64,000 nt of DNA from Sediminimonas qiaohouensis DSM 21189 (GCF_000423645.1 NZ_AUIJ01000001.1:310001-374000); one strand, 5' to 3'. Counted from the first letter of the stretch, positions 1 through 8,859 are shown. Made by a program: numbers and translations. Notes: generated from the letters alone by a model not told the origin.

Positions 1-2
1 TC

Positions 3-317
3 CGCGATGGCGCCGCGCTGGTGCGCAACGCCCGCGACGTGATAAGCGTCCTCGCCCCGATCGAGGCCTCGCAGCCGCAGCTTGACCTCGGCACGCCGCA
101 GCCGCCAGAGACGCCCAAGGCTCCGAAACGCACCCTTCGCGAAACCGCAGCCCTGCACGGCGAGATACTGCAACGCCTTGGCCCCAGCCCGCTGGCCGAG
201 GATCAGCTTATTCGCGATCTGAACGCCCCCGCGCGCGTAATCGCCCCGGCGCTTGTCGATCTGGAACTGGATGGCAAGATCAGGCGCAGCGCCGGCGGCC
301 TTCTGGCCCTGGGGTGA
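3..317 (+). CDS. dprA: DNA-processing protein DprA, C-terminal part (cut by window edge)
   Basis: The open frame runs in from the window edge and ends at a TGA at 315-317, so only the last ~104 residues are present. The first visible residues (RDGAALVRNARDVI) match the end of the DprA Rossmann-like domain, which binds single-stranded DNA and loads RecA during natural transformation. A Pro-rich linker and a small winged-helix C-terminal domain follow (ETAALHGEILQRLG to the LLALG end). topA follows immediately on the same strand, a common alphaproteobacterial order. The catalytic and DNA-binding core is upstream of the window, so its integrity cannot be judged. Confidence 0.85.
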   Translation, partial: RDGAALVRNARDVISVLAPIEASQPQLDLGTPQPPETPKAPKRTLRETAALHGEILQRLGPSPLAEDQLIRDLNAPARVIAPALVDLELDGKIRRSAGGLLALG

Positions 318-414
318 TCGGAAACGGCCACGCAATACCGCGCATTGACAATTCCTTGCTGTGCCCCACATGGTCCGCCGCCATGGATACGGGACCGAGT
401 CGAAAGGAATATCA

Positions 415-3006
415 ATGCCAGTCGTTGTTGTAGAATCTCCGGCCAAGGCCAAGACGATCAACAAATATCTCGGCTCGGACTACACCGTTCTGGCATCATA
501 CGGACACGTGCGCGACCTGCCCCCAAAGGATGGATCGGTGGACCCCGAGCACGACTTCGCCATGAAATGGGAGGTCGGAACAGACGCCCGCAAACACGTC
601 AAGGCAATCGCCGATGCGCTGGCCGATGACCCCGACCTGATCCTCGCGACCGACCCCGACCGCGAAGGCGAAGCCATCAGTTGGCACCTCGAAGAGGCCC
701 TGCGCAAACGCCGCGCCCTGAAAAAAGATACGCCCGTCAGCCGCGTCGTGTTCAACGCCATCACCAAGACCGCCGTCACCGAGGCGATGAACAACCCACG
801 CGACATCGACGCGCCGCTGGTCGAGGCATATCTCGCCCGCCGCGCGCTCGACTACCTCGTCGGCTTCAACCTCAGCCCCGTGTTGTGGCGCAAGCTGCCC
901 GGTGCCAAATCCGCCGGGCGCGTGCAATCGGTCTGCCTGCGCCTCATCGTCGAGCGCGAGATGGAGATCGAAGCGTTCAAGCCGCGCGAATACTGGACGG
1001 TCAAGGCACAACTCACCACCCCGCGCGGGCAGGAATACGAGGCCCGCCTGACCGTGCTCGCCGGCAGCAAGCTTGATAAATACGGGATCGAGAACGAGAC
1101 CCAGGCCGAAATGGCAGTGCAGGCGATCACCTCGCGCGATCTGACCGTCACCTCGGTCGAGGCGAAGCCGGCCAACCGCAACCCCTCGGCGCCGTTCATG
1201 ACATCGACCCTGCAACAGGAGGCCAGCCGCAAGTTCGGCATGGGCGCGCGCCAATGCATGAGCGCGGCGCAACGCCTCTACGAGGCGGGGCACATCACCT
1301 ACATGCGGACCGACGGCATCGACATGGCCCCCGAGGCCGTGATGGCCGCGCGCGACGCGATCAAGACCCGCTACGGCGAGGATTACGTGCCTAAATCCCC
1401 GCGCATGTACAAGAACAAGGCCAAGAACGCCCAGGAAGCGCATGAATGTATCCGCCCCACCGACATGACCCGCGACGCCGCCGCGCTCCGGCTGTCGGAC
1501 AGCGATCAGCGCAAGCTTTACGATCTGATCTGGAAGCGTACGCTGGCCTGCCAAATGTCCGCCGCGCGGTTGGAGCGGACCACCGTCGATATCGGTAGCG
1601 CCGATGGCCAGGTCGGCCTGCGCGCGACAGGCCAGGTGATGCTGTTCGACGGCTTCCTGAAGGTTTACGAGGAAGGGCGCGACGACACCGCCGCGGATGA
1701 CGACGACCGCCGCCTGCCCCAGATCATGCAGGGCGAGGCCGCAGGGAAAAACGGCGTCACACCCGAGCAGCACTTCACCCAACCGCCGCCGCGCTATACC
1801 GAGGCAACGCTGGTCAAGCGGATGGAAGAGCTGGGCATCGGGCGCCCCTCGACCTACGCCAGCGTGATCGGCACGATCCAGGACCGCGAATATGTCCGCA
1901 AGGAGGGCAACCGCCTGTTTCCCGAGGACAAGGGGCGCATCGTCACGGTTTTCTTGATGAATTTCTTCCGGCGCTACGTGGAATACGATTTCACCGCCGA
2001 TCTTGAGGATCAGCTCGATGCCGTCAGCGCAGGCAAGGCCGACTACAAGGACCTGCTGGCGAGGTTCTGGCGCGATTTCTCGGCCGCGATCGCCGAGACG
2101 TCCGAGTTGCGCATCACCGAGGTGCTCGATGTGCTCGACGACGCGCTAGCGCCGCAGCTCTACCCGCCGCGCGAGGATGGCAGCGATCCGCGCACATGCC
2201 CGCTATGCGGCACCGGCAAGCTGCACCTGAAAACATCGCGCAGCGGCGGCTTCGTCGGATGCGGCAACTACCCCGAATGCCGCTATACCCGCCCCTTGGG
2301 CGGCGACGAGGGCGCGGGCGACCGCGTGCTTGGAGAGGATCAGGGCGACGAGATCACCCTTCGCTCGGGCCGCTTCGGCCCCTACGTGCAACGCGGCGAA
2401 GCGACCGAGGAGAACAAGAAACCGCCGCGCGCCTCGCTGCCCAAGGGCTGGTCGCCCGACGACATGGACCTTGAAAAGGCGCTGATGCTGCTGAGCCTCC
2501 CGCGCGAGATCGGCCCCCACCCCGATGACGGCGAGCCGGTCGAGGCCGGCATCGGCCGCTACGGCCCCTACGTCAAGCACGGCCGCCTTTATGCCAACAT
2601 CAAGGAGGTGGACGACGTTTTCACCATCGGCATGAACCGTGCGGTCGAGGAACTGGCCAAGAAAGCCGCCAGCCGCGGACAGGGCCGCGCCGGGGCCAAG
2701 CCCCTCAAGGAACTGGGCGAACACCCCTCAGAGGGCGGCCCGGTCAACGTGATGGATGGCCGCTATGGCCCCTACGTGAAATGGGGCAAGGTCAACGCCA
2801 CGCTGCCCAAGGGCACAGAGCCGGCCGACGTGACCATTGACATGGCGGTCGAGCTAATCTCGGCCAAGGCGGCCAAGAAGGGCGGCAAGGGCAAGGCCAC
2901 GGCGAAAAAGACCACCGCCAAGAAAACCCCCGCGAAAAAGACGGCGGCCAAGACGGCGACAAAGAGCACGGCGAAGACGACAGCCAAGAAGAAAACCGCG
3001 TCCTGA
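415..3006 (+). CDS. topA: DNA topoisomerase I
   Basis: Type IA topoisomerase that relaxes negatively supercoiled DNA; 863 residues. The start at 415 is chosen because MPVVVVESPAKAKTINKYLG is the family N-terminus and GAAAGGA precedes it; an upstream in-frame GTG would add only unrelated residues. The Toprim domain is at the N-terminus, with the metal-binding DPDREGE around residue 80. The catalytic tyrosine is Tyr296 in ITYMRTDG. One C4 zinc finger (CPLC...CGNYPEC) lies near residues 593-623, followed by topoisomerase C-terminal repeats with GR[FY]GPYV motifs. The last ~38 residues are almost only Lys, Ala and Thr, a histone-H1-like DNA-binding tail common in this lineage. A hairpin follows the stop. 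Confidence 0.97.
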   Translation: MPVVVVESPAKAKTINKYLGSDYTVLASYGHVRDLPPKDGSVDPEHDFAMKWEVGTDARKHVKAIADALADDPDLILATDPDREGEAISWHLEEALRKRRALKKDTPVSRVVFNAITKTAVTEAMNNPRDIDAPLVEAYLARRALDYLVGFNLSPVLWRKLPGAKSAGRVQSVCLRLIVEREMEIEAFKPREYWTVKAQLTTPRGQEYEARLTVLAGSKLDKYGIENETQAEMAVQAITSRDLTVTSVEAKPANRNPSAPFMTSTLQQEASRKFGMGARQCMSAAQRLYEAGHITYMRTDGIDMAPEAVMAARDAIKTRYGEDYVPKSPRMYKNKAKNAQEAHECIRPTDMTRDAAALRLSDSDQRKLYDLIWKRTLACQMSAARLERTTVDIGSADGQVGLRATGQVMLFDGFLKVYEEGRDDTAADDDDRRLPQIMQGEAAGKNGVTPEQHFTQPPPRYTEATLVKRMEELGIGRPSTYASVIGTIQDREYVRKEGNRLFPEDKGRIVTVFLMNFFRRYVEYDFTADLEDQLDAVSAGKADYKDLLARFWRDFSAAIAETSELRITEVLDVLDDALAPQLYPPREDGSDPRTCPLCGTGKLHLKTSRSGGFVGCGNYPECRYTRPLGGDEGAGDRVLGEDQGDEITLRSGRFGPYVQRGEATEENKKPPRASLPKGWSPDDMDLEKALMLLSLPREIGPHPDDGEPVEAGIGRYGPYVKHGRLYANIKEVDDVFTIGMNRAVEELAKKAASRGQGRAGAKPLKELGEHPSEGGPVNVMDGRYGPYVKWGKVNATLPKGTEPADVTIDMAVELISAKAAKKGGKGKATAKKTTAKKTPAKKTAAKTATKSTAKTTAKKKTAS

Positions 3007-3061
3007 CCCCCGGCAAACCGCCGCGCGGGCGGCGCCCGCCGCGCCCTACGCAGTTCTACGT

Positions 3062-3087
3062 ATGCCCGCCTTATAGGCGGGCATTTC
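3062..3087 (+). terminator. Hairpin terminator after topA
   Basis: A perfect 9-bp stem (ATGCCCGCC / GGCGGGCAT) with a TTATA loop is followed by TTCATT. It lies 56 bp after the topA stop and before the scoA leader. The T-tract is short, so termination strength is uncertain. Confidence 0.6.
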
Positions 3088-3148
3088 ATTGACTCCCTTC
3101 CGCGCAACGGTCAAAACCCACGCAATTCCGCTAGTCAGGGAGACACCC

Positions 3149-3844
3149 ATGAAGAAAGTCTATGCTAACGCCGGAGAGGCGCTCGAAGGGCTGCTGTTCG
3201 ACGGCATGTTCATCGCCTCGGGGGGCTTTGGCCTCTGCGGCATCCCCGAATTGCTGCTCGATGCAATCAAGGACGCAGGCACCAAGGATCTCACATTCGC
3301 GTCGAACAACGCGGGGGTGGATGATTTCGGCATCGGCATCCTGCTGCAAACCAAGCAGGTCAAGAAAATGATCAGTTCCTACGTGGGCGAGAACGCAGAA
3401 TTCATGCGCCAGTATCTTTCGGGCGAACTGGAGCTTGAGTTCAACCCGCAGGGCACGCTGGCCGAACGGATGCGCGCCGGCGGCGCGGGCATCCCCGGCT
3501 TCTACACCAAGACCGGCGTAGGAACCCAGATCGCCGACGGCAAGGAACACAAGGATTTCGACGGAGAAACCTACATCATGGAGCGTGGTATCTTTGCCGA
3601 TCTCAGCATCGTCAAGGCATGGAAGGCCGATACCACCGGCAACCTGGTGTTCCGCAAGACCGCCCGCAATTTCAATCCTCCGGCGGCCATGTGCGGCAAG
3701 ACCTGCGTCGTCGAAGTCGAGGAAATCGTCGAACCCGGACAGCTTGACCCCGATTGCATCCACCTGCCGGGCGTCTACGTGCATCGCATCATCCAGGGCG
3801 AGCATGAGAACCGGATCGAGAAACGCACGCTGAGGGAGGACTGA
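3149..3844 (+). CDS. scoA: 3-oxoacid CoA-transferase subunit A
   Basis: Alpha subunit of a family I CoA-transferase (ScoA/AtoD/PcaI type) that moves CoA from succinyl-CoA or acetyl-CoA to a 3-oxoacid such as acetoacetate; 231 residues, the usual length. The start at 3149 ([12 protein letters not shown]) has CAGGGAGA just upstream; a longer in-frame start at 3089 lies in the leader. The glycine-rich [10 protein letters not shown] near residue 30 is the conserved N-terminal nucleotide-binding loop. The gene ends two bases before the beta subunit ATG, so the two are co-transcribed. Acetoacetate rather than 3-oxoadipate is the likely acceptor because no aromatic-ring genes are adjacent, but sequence alone does not settle it. 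Confidence 0.92.
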   Translation: MKKVYANAGEALEGLLFDGMFIASGGFGLCGIPELLLDAIKDAGTKDLTFASNNAGVDDFGIGILLQTKQVKKMISSYVGENAEFMRQYLSGELELEFNPQGTLAERMRAGGAGIPGFYTKTGVGTQIADGKEHKDFDGETYIMERGIFADLSIVKAWKADTTGNLVFRKTARNFNPPAAMCGKTCVVEVEEIVEPGQLDPDCIHLPGVYVHRIIQGEHENRIEKRTLRED

Positions 3845-3846
3845 TC

Positions 3847-4476
3847 ATGCCTTGGGACCGCAACCAGATGGCCGCCCGCGCGGCACAGGAGCTTGAGGAC
3901 GGCACCTATGTGAACCTCGGCATCGGCATTCCGACGCTGGTCAGCAACTACATCCCCGACGGGGTCGAAGTGACGCTGCAATCGGAAAACGGGATGCTGG
4001 GCATGGGCCCCTTCCCAACCGAGGACGAGATCGACCCTGACCTCATCAACGCCGGCAAGCAGACCATCACCGAACTGCCGCATACCAGCTACTTCGACAG
4101 CGCCACCAGCTTTGGCATGATCCGTGGCGGCAAGATCGCAATGGCGATCCTCGGCGCTATGGAAGTGGCCGAAAACGGTGATCTGGCGAACTGGATGATC
4201 CCCGGCAAGCTGGTCAAGGGCATGGGCGGCGCGATGGACCTGGTGGCCGGGGTGCAACGCGTCGTGGTGGTCATGGACCACACCAACAAGGCGGGCGACT
4301 CCAAGCTTCTCAAGGCCTGCACGCTGCCGCTCACGGGCACCGGGGTGGTGAACCGCATCATCACCAACCTTGGCGTTCTCGACGTGGTCGAAGGCGGCCT
4401 GCGAATCGTGGAAACCGCCAATGGCGTGAGCGAGGACGATATCCGCGCCGCGACCGAGGCAACCATCGTCAACTGA
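3847..4476 (+). CDS. scoB: 3-oxoacid CoA-transferase subunit B
   Basis: Beta subunit of the CoA-transferase encoded just upstream; 209 residues. The catalytic glutamate that forms the acyl-CoA intermediate is Glu47 in [10 protein letters not shown], and the conserved GIGIPTL precedes it. GGAGG at the end of scoA serves as ribosome binding site, giving tight coupling. A strong terminator follows the stop, so scoAB forms a closed two-gene operon. In Rhodobacterales this enzyme usually serves ketone-body or polyhydroxybutyrate turnover; that assignment is from family knowledge. Confidence 0.92.
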   Translation: MPWDRNQMAARAAQELEDGTYVNLGIGIPTLVSNYIPDGVEVTLQSENGMLGMGPFPTEDEIDPDLINAGKQTITELPHTSYFDSATSFGMIRGGKIAMAILGAMEVAENGDLANWMIPGKLVKGMGGAMDLVAGVQRVVVVMDHTNKAGDSKLLKACTLPLTGTGVVNRIITNLGVLDVVEGGLRIVETANGVSEDDIRAATEATIVN

Positions 4477-4495
4477 TCGTCGCGATACGCGACCA

Positions 4496-4528
4496 AAGGG
4501 CCCGGGCGCGCCGCGCCCGGGCCTTTTT
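4496..4528 (+). terminator. Rho-independent terminator of scoAB
   Basis: A perfect 11-bp GC-rich stem (GGCCCGGGCGC / GCGCCCGGGCC) with a GCC loop is preceded by AAA and followed by TTTTT. It starts 20 bp after the scoB stop. Confidence 0.9.
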
Positions 4529-4624
4529 CATGCCCGCCCGGCAAAGATCGGCACGTGCAGCCTTTTCAATGCACCGCCCGGCGCCCTACTATCGGTGCAC
4601 CCAACATGGTGGCTTGCATACGCG

Positions 4625-5623
4625 ATGACACACGGCACTCCCGATATAACCACCCCGCCGCCCGCGCGCCCGATTGCGCGCTGGCGCGATCTGGCGCTGA
4701 TGGCGGGGCTTGTCGTGCTGGTCGCGGCCGGGTTGATCTCCGCCGCGGCGGCCACCGGGTGGGAACAGACAATGACCCAGCTGTCCCGCCTCGGCGTGTT
4801 GCAGATCGCCGCGCTGTTGGGGCTGTCTTGCGTCAATTACGGGCTGCGCGGGCTGCGCTGGCACCTGTTCGCACGACGCCTTGGCCTGCCGACGAGCCTG
4901 GCGCGGAACCTCACGCATTTCTGGGGCGGGTTCGCCATGGTCGTCACCCCCGGCCGCGTCGGCGAGGTGATCCGCATGCGCTGGATCAAGCGCGAAACAG
5001 GCTGGAACGTCGAGCGCACAGCGCCCCTTGTCCTCATCGACAGGGCAAGCGACCTGGTGGCGATGGGGCTGCTGCTTGGCCTGTCGGTCGCGCTCAGCAG
5101 CGCCAGCGTGGCAATGGCGCTGCCGGTGGCGATGCTGGCGCTAATCGGCGCCTTTGTGGTGACGCGCCCGCAACTGCTGTCAGGGCTGGCAAGCGGCGTT
5201 TACCGCGTCACCGGCCGGTTTGCGCGGCTGATGGGGCGACTGCGGGCGGCGGCGCGGTCGCTCGGCCGCTTCTCGCACCCCTGGGTGCTGCTGGCGGCGA
5301 CGGGGCTGGGCCTGATCGGGTGGCTGTCCGAGGGTTGGGCGTTTCACCTGCTGATGGGCTGGATGGGCCACGATATCGGCCTGTGGAAGGCGACACTGAT
5401 CTTCGTCTTCTCGACGCTGGCCGGCGGGCTGACGGGTGCGCCCGGCGGCCTTGGCGGGGCCGAGGGCGCGATGGTGGCCCTGCTGCTGGTCGAGGGCGTG
5501 CCGATCGAAACCGCCCTGCCCGCCACCGCGGTGATCCGCGTTACCACCCTGTGGTTCGCGATCGCCATCGGGTTTACAACCTTTCCCATCGCCGAACGCA
5601 ATTCGCTCAAGGGGCCACGATGA
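4625..5623 (+). CDS. YbhN/UPF0104-family membrane protein (LPG-synthase TM-like)
   Basis: Polytopic inner-membrane protein of about 332 residues with roughly eight hydrophobic segments. The pattern (RGLRWHLF, TPGRVGEVIRMRWI, GGLTGAPGGLGGAEGAM) is that of the lysylphosphatidylglycerol-synthase transmembrane family, many members of which are thought to flip or handle lipid-linked substrates. I use ATG 4625; an upstream in-frame GTG (4595) has no better ribosome site. The last bases overlap the next gene as ATGA (5620-5623), so translation is coupled to the DprE1-like oxidase. It lacks the catalytic synthetase domain of MprF. A role in moving a prenyl-phosphate sugar is inference from the neighbours. 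Confidence 0.85.
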   Translation: MTHGTPDITTPPPARPIARWRDLALMAGLVVLVAAGLISAAAATGWEQTMTQLSRLGVLQIAALLGLSCVNYGLRGLRWHLFARRLGLPTSLARNLTHFWGGFAMVVTPGRVGEVIRMRWIKRETGWNVERTAPLVLIDRASDLVAMGLLLGLSVALSSASVAMALPVAMLALIGAFVVTRPQLLSGLASGVYRVTGRFARLMGRLRAAARSLGRFSHPWVLLAATGLGLIGWLSEGWAFHLLMGWMGHDIGLWKATLIFVFSTLAGGLTGAPGGLGGAEGAMVALLLVEGVPIETALPATAVIRVTTLWFAIAIGFTTFPIAERNSLKGPR

Positions 5624-6921
5624 TCTGGAACCACCTGACCTACTCCGGCTGGGGCCGCGCGCTTGCCGTCACGGGCGACATCGCCCGCCCCGAACGCATC
5701 AGCGCCCTGCGCGCCCTACCCGCCGCGCCCGCCATCGGCAACCGGCGCAGCTATGGCGATGCCTGTATCAACGGCGCTGGGCCGGTGATCGACATGACCC
5801 GCCTCGACCGGTTGCTGTCCTTCGACGAGGACACCGGCGTGCTCGAGGCGGAGGCCGGCGTGACCCTGGGCGAGATCACCCGCCTCATGGCGCCGCGCGG
5901 CTGGCTGCTGCCGGTGCTACCGGGCACCGGGTTTGCCACCCTGGGCGGCGCCATCGCGATGGATGTGCACGGCAAGAACCACCACAACGCCGGCAGCTTC
6001 GGCCAGCACGTCAGCGCCATCCGCCTCATGCAAAAGGGCAAGGCGCGACAGATCACCGCCAAATCCGCCCCCACCCAGATGCGCGCCACCATTGGCGGGC
6101 TGGGCCAAACGGGCGTGATCGTTTCGGCGCGGGTGCAGATGATCCCGGTATCCGGCGAAACCATGCAGGTACGCGAATCCCGCGTCACCGGTTGGGACGA
6201 ACACATCGCCCTGCTGGACGCCTCCGAGGCCACCTATACCGTTGGTTGGCTGGATGCGGGTGCGCGCGGTGCCGCCCTCGGGCGCGGCATCGTCGAGGAG
6301 GGCGAGATCGGCCCCGATCCCGCACGCCCCCCGCGATCCCCTCACACCGTGCCCCTGACCGCGCCGCACTGGGCCCTATCGAAACCCATCGTGCGCGCTT
6401 TCAACGCGCTTTACTATCGCCGTGTCCCCGCCGCCGGGCGCACAGTGACCAAGCGGCTTGAGGATTACTTCTTTCCCCTCGACAAGATCCACGACTGGAA
6501 CCGCCTTTACGGCAAACGCGGCTTTCACCAGTTCCAATGCGTCGTGCCCCCCGATAAGGCCCCCGCCCTGCACGCCATGCTGAGCCGGATCGCCGAAAGC
6601 GGCCTTGCCTCGCCGCTGGCAGTGCTCAAACGTCTGGGGCCGGGACGCGGCGGCATGATGTCCTTCCCGATGGAGGGCTACACCCTGGCCGTCGATTTCC
6701 CAAACCGCGCCCGCGCCCGCGACCTGATCGCGTCGCTTGAGGGCGACGTATCGGAGGCCGGCGGGCGGCTCTACCTCGCCAAGGACGCGCTGGCCGCGCC
6801 GGACACGATCCGCGCCATGTATCCCGAACACGCCGACTGGGCCGCCGCCGCGGCCAAGGCGGACCCGGACGGCGCGCTTGAGACCGACATGACCCGGCGC
6901 CTGGCCCTGAGGAGAACATGA
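5620..6921 (+). CDS. DprE1-like FAD-dependent oxidoreductase
   Basis: FAD-linked oxidase of 433 residues resembling decaprenyl-phosphoryl-ribose 2-oxidase (DprE1) of actinobacteria. The FAD-binding half shows GNRRSYGDACING and PGTGFATLGGAIAMDVHGKN; HGKNHH near residue 117 contains the histidine to which DprE1 attaches FAD. The C-terminal half retains VLKRLGPGRGG and SFPMEG. The position equal to Cys387 of M. tuberculosis DprE1, the benzothiazinone target, is Ala357 here (YTLAVDFP). The start overlaps the upstream stop (ATGA), and the end overlaps the SDR start. In the actinobacterial pathway DprE1 oxidises the 2-position and a DprE2 reductase completes epimerisation; the same pairing occurs here. 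Substrate in this organism is unknown. Confidence 0.85.
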   Translation: MIWNHLTYSGWGRALAVTGDIARPERISALRALPAAPAIGNRRSYGDACINGAGPVIDMTRLDRLLSFDEDTGVLEAEAGVTLGEITRLMAPRGWLLPVLPGTGFATLGGAIAMDVHGKNHHNAGSFGQHVSAIRLMQKGKARQITAKSAPTQMRATIGGLGQTGVIVSARVQMIPVSGETMQVRESRVTGWDEHIALLDASEATYTVGWLDAGARGAALGRGIVEEGEIGPDPARPPRSPHTVPLTAPHWALSKPIVRAFNALYYRRVPAAGRTVTKRLEDYFFPLDKIHDWNRLYGKRGFHQFQCVVPPDKAPALHAMLSRIAESGLASPLAVLKRLGPGRGGMMSFPMEGYTLAVDFPNRARARDLIASLEGDVSEAGGRLYLAKDALAAPDTIRAMYPEHADWAAAAAKADPDGALETDMTRRLALRRT

Positions 6922-7658
6922 TGCAGCACACATGGGTCATACTGGGGGCCACATCGGCCATGGCACGCGCCTTTGCCCGCGCCCTGTCGGAACAGGGGCA
7001 CGCCCTGATCCTCGCGGGCCGCGACATGGACGATCTCAAGACGCTCGCCGCCGATTGCACCCTGCGCGGCGCCAGCGATGCGCGCGCCCTGCGGTTCGAC
7101 GCGCGCGAGGCGAAACATGACGCCCCGATCTTCGATGCGCTGGAACAGGCCGAAGGCACCCTCAACGCGGCCGTGTTCATAGGGTCCATGCCCGAACAGG
7201 CCCGCATCGACGACAACCCGCTACTGTTGCAGGGCGTGATGCAGGACAATTTCACCGGCCCGGCGCGGTTCCTCCACGCCTTCGCCCCGATGATCGAGGC
7301 GCGTGGCGGCGGCACCATCGTCGGCGTCGGCTCGGTCGCCGGCGACCGGGGGCGCGTCGGCAACTACGCTTACGGCGCCAGCAAATCCGCCTTCCACACC
7401 TACCTTGCCGGACTGCGCAACCGGCTTGGCCGCGCGGGCGGGCACGTGATCACAGTCAAACCCGGCTTCGTCGATAGCGCAATGACCTGGGGCATCAAGG
7501 GCATGTTCCTGGTCGCCGCCCCCGCCACCGTCGCGCGCGACATCCTGCGCGCCGTAAACAAGCGGCGCAACGTGATCTACACTCCCGGGTTCTGGCGCCT
7601 GATCATGCTGATCATCCGCACCATCCCCGAGCCGATTTTCAAGAAGCTGTCGATCTGA
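6918..7658 (+). CDS. DprE2-like short-chain dehydrogenase
   Basis: Classical SDR of 246 residues. The N-terminal cofactor loop is atypical, GATSAMARAFA instead of TGxxxGIG, as in DprE2-type SDRs. The catalytic YxxxK is YGASK near residue 155, with the preceding Ser in GVGSVAGDRG. The C-terminus is hydrophobic (RLIMLIIRTIPEPIF), fitting a membrane-associated substrate. ATG 6918 overlaps the stop of the FAD oxidase and GAGGAG precedes it. The expected reaction is NADH-dependent reduction of the 2-keto sugar made by the upstream oxidase. It could be another lipid-linked or soluble sugar reductase; the pairing is the main argument. Confidence 0.85.
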   Translation: MMQHTWVILGATSAMARAFARALSEQGHALILAGRDMDDLKTLAADCTLRGASDARALRFDAREAKHDAPIFDALEQAEGTLNAAVFIGSMPEQARIDDNPLLLQGVMQDNFTGPARFLHAFAPMIEARGGGTIVGVGSVAGDRGRVGNYAYGASKSAFHTYLAGLRNRLGRAGGHVITVKPGFVDSAMTWGIKGMFLVAAPATVARDILRAVNKRRNVIYTPGFWRLIMLIIRTIPEPIFKKLSI

Positions 7659-7666
7659 CGCCGCGC

Positions 7667-8494
7667 TTAGTTGTCCAGCTCGAACACGCACCCGTCCGAG
7701 ATCAGTTCGGGCGGCGTCTTGCACAGCGCCCGCGCCACGCCAAAAGCCGCCAACACCTGCGGAACGTACGCGCGCGTTTCCGCAAAGGGTGGCACACCGC
7801 CATGGCGCCGCACCGCGCCTTCGCCCGCGTTATACGCCGCCAGCGCCAGGATCGGATCGCCCGCGAACTCGGCCAATAGCTGATCAAGGTACCCGACACC
7901 GCCGCGCAGATTGTCGGCCGCATCCGTGACGTCCTCGACGCCAAAGCGCCGCGCGGTATCGGGCATCAGCTGCATCAACCCCCGCGCGCCCTTGGAACTG
8001 ACCGCGTCCACGCGTCCGCCCGATTCCACCGCGACCACCGCCAGTGCCAGCGCCGGAGACACCCCCGTGCCCACGGTATGGCGCATCATCGCCGACCCAT
8101 GGCGCCCCGCGATATCCAGCATCCCCGCCAACGCGGGCGCCGGCGCGTGCGCGCCGCTCGGCGGGTTGCCCAGCGTCTTCAGGGCCAGCTCCAACCGAGG
8201 TGCCGGTGTCTCGGTCTCCTCCTCAAGGCTGTTCCAGAACCACGCATAGCGCGCCTCGGCACCCGTGTCCGCGCGCGCCTTCGCCGCGGGGCCATCCTCC
8301 TGCGGCTGGGGCGCCACCTCTGGCTCGCTCGGGGCGATCTGCACGGTTATACGCTTTTCGCCCGGCTTGGGCGGCGTCACCCGCTTGAAGGTGAAATCGG
8401 GAAATGGGGGCGGCTCGGCCGATGCAGGGGCCATCAGCATCACTCCCGCCAGGGCCAGGGCAACCGCACGCATGGGATGGGTCATCGAAAACAT
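7667..8494 (-). CDS. Lytic transglycosylase (SLT domain), secreted
   Basis: Peptidoglycan lytic transglycosylase of 275 residues. It begins with a signal peptide (about 1-26, cleaving after APASA), then a Pro/Glu-rich low-complexity stretch, then an SLT domain from about residue 140. The catalytic glutamate is Glu157 in AVVAVESGGRVDAV, followed by GARGLMQLMPDTA and the AAYNAGEGAV motif. ETRAYVPQVL is the usual domain end. It is convergent with the SDR gene upstream, with only 8 bp between stops, and its start faces the flp promoter region. It may open the wall for the neighbouring pilus machine, but this is not shown. A second start codon lies three codons downstream. Confidence 0.9.
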   Translation of the reverse strand: MFSMTHPMRAVALALAGVMLMAPASAEPPPFPDFTFKRVTPPKPGEKRITVQIAPSEPEVAPQPQEDGPAAKARADTGAEARYAWFWNSLEEETETPAPRLELALKTLGNPPSGAHAPAPALAGMLDIAGRHGSAMMRHTVGTGVSPALALAVVAVESGGRVDAVSSKGARGLMQLMPDTARRFGVEDVTDAADNLRGGVGYLDQLLAEFAGDPILALAAYNAGEGAVRRHGGVPPFAETRAYVPQVLAAFGVARALCKTPPELISDGCVFELDN

Positions 8495-8645
8495 GGAGGT
8501 CCCGTCTCATAACTCGAATTCGATGCCGCTGTTATCTCATACCGGCGACTCGCTGACCACAAAAACCCGGATTCCGGGCCATTTTGACACCCCGGAATGT
8601 GACATTCTTCAACCGAAAGTATAGAATTTCGAAAAATATCACAAA

Positions 8646-8683
8646 TTAAAATGTTGTTAATCAGTTGGTTAAGCGAAAGTTAC
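8646..8683 (+). promoter_or_regulatory. Two CtrA-type boxes upstream of flp pilin gene
   Basis: The 365-bp gap 8495-8859 is AT-rich in its middle. It holds TTAA-AATGTTG-TTAA at 8646-8660, an exact TTAA-N7-TTAA CtrA half-site pair, and TTAA-GCGAAAG-TTAC at 8669-8683, one base from consensus. CtrA is the cell-cycle response regulator that controls pilin genes in Caulobacter. A possible -10 (TATTTT, 8712-8717) would place the boxes where an activator near -35 to -60 binds. Activity is untested, and I see no clear sigma-70 -35. Confidence 0.5.
8660..8672 (+). repeat. 13-bp inverted repeat, left arm (flp leader)
   Basis: ATCAGTTGGTTAA here is the exact reverse complement of TTAACCAACTGAT at 8828-8840, just before the flp ribosome binding site. 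The left arm overlaps the CtrA-type boxes. Confidence 0.6.
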
Positions 8684-8827
8684 CGGGAAAATCTCACCCG
8701 CCCAAAAATGCTATTTTCGCGTCAAACTGTTGCCCCAATCCATTGGCTATATATCGCCATGCCAAGACGGTGACGGGCCATTGAGAGAGGCGGCCCAGAC
8801 AACCCACCGACGCGGATGCAAACCTGA

Positions 8828-8840
8828 TTAACCAACTGAT
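8828..8840 (+). repeat. 13-bp inverted repeat, right arm, beside flp ribosome site
   Basis: TTAACCAACTGAT pairs with 8660-8672. It ends 5 bp before the GGAGGG ribosome binding site (8846-8851). If transcription starts upstream of 8660, the arms could pair in the RNA; otherwise they are two copies of one protein-binding site. Confidence 0.6.
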
Positions 8841-8859
8841 CCTTTGGAGGGACCAAATC

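Noticed and set aside
496-1782. 428-residue open frame antisense to topA
   Set aside because: Shadow of the topA codon pattern; no ribosome site or domain.
4555-5619. Upstream extension of the DprE1-like gene
   Set aside because: The frame overlaps the membrane-protein gene and gives Arg/Ala-rich low-complexity peptide; ATG 5620 has ATGA coupling and the family N-terminus.
8584-8625. TTGACA and TATAGA as a flp promoter
   Set aside because: The spacing is 30 bp, too long for sigma-70.
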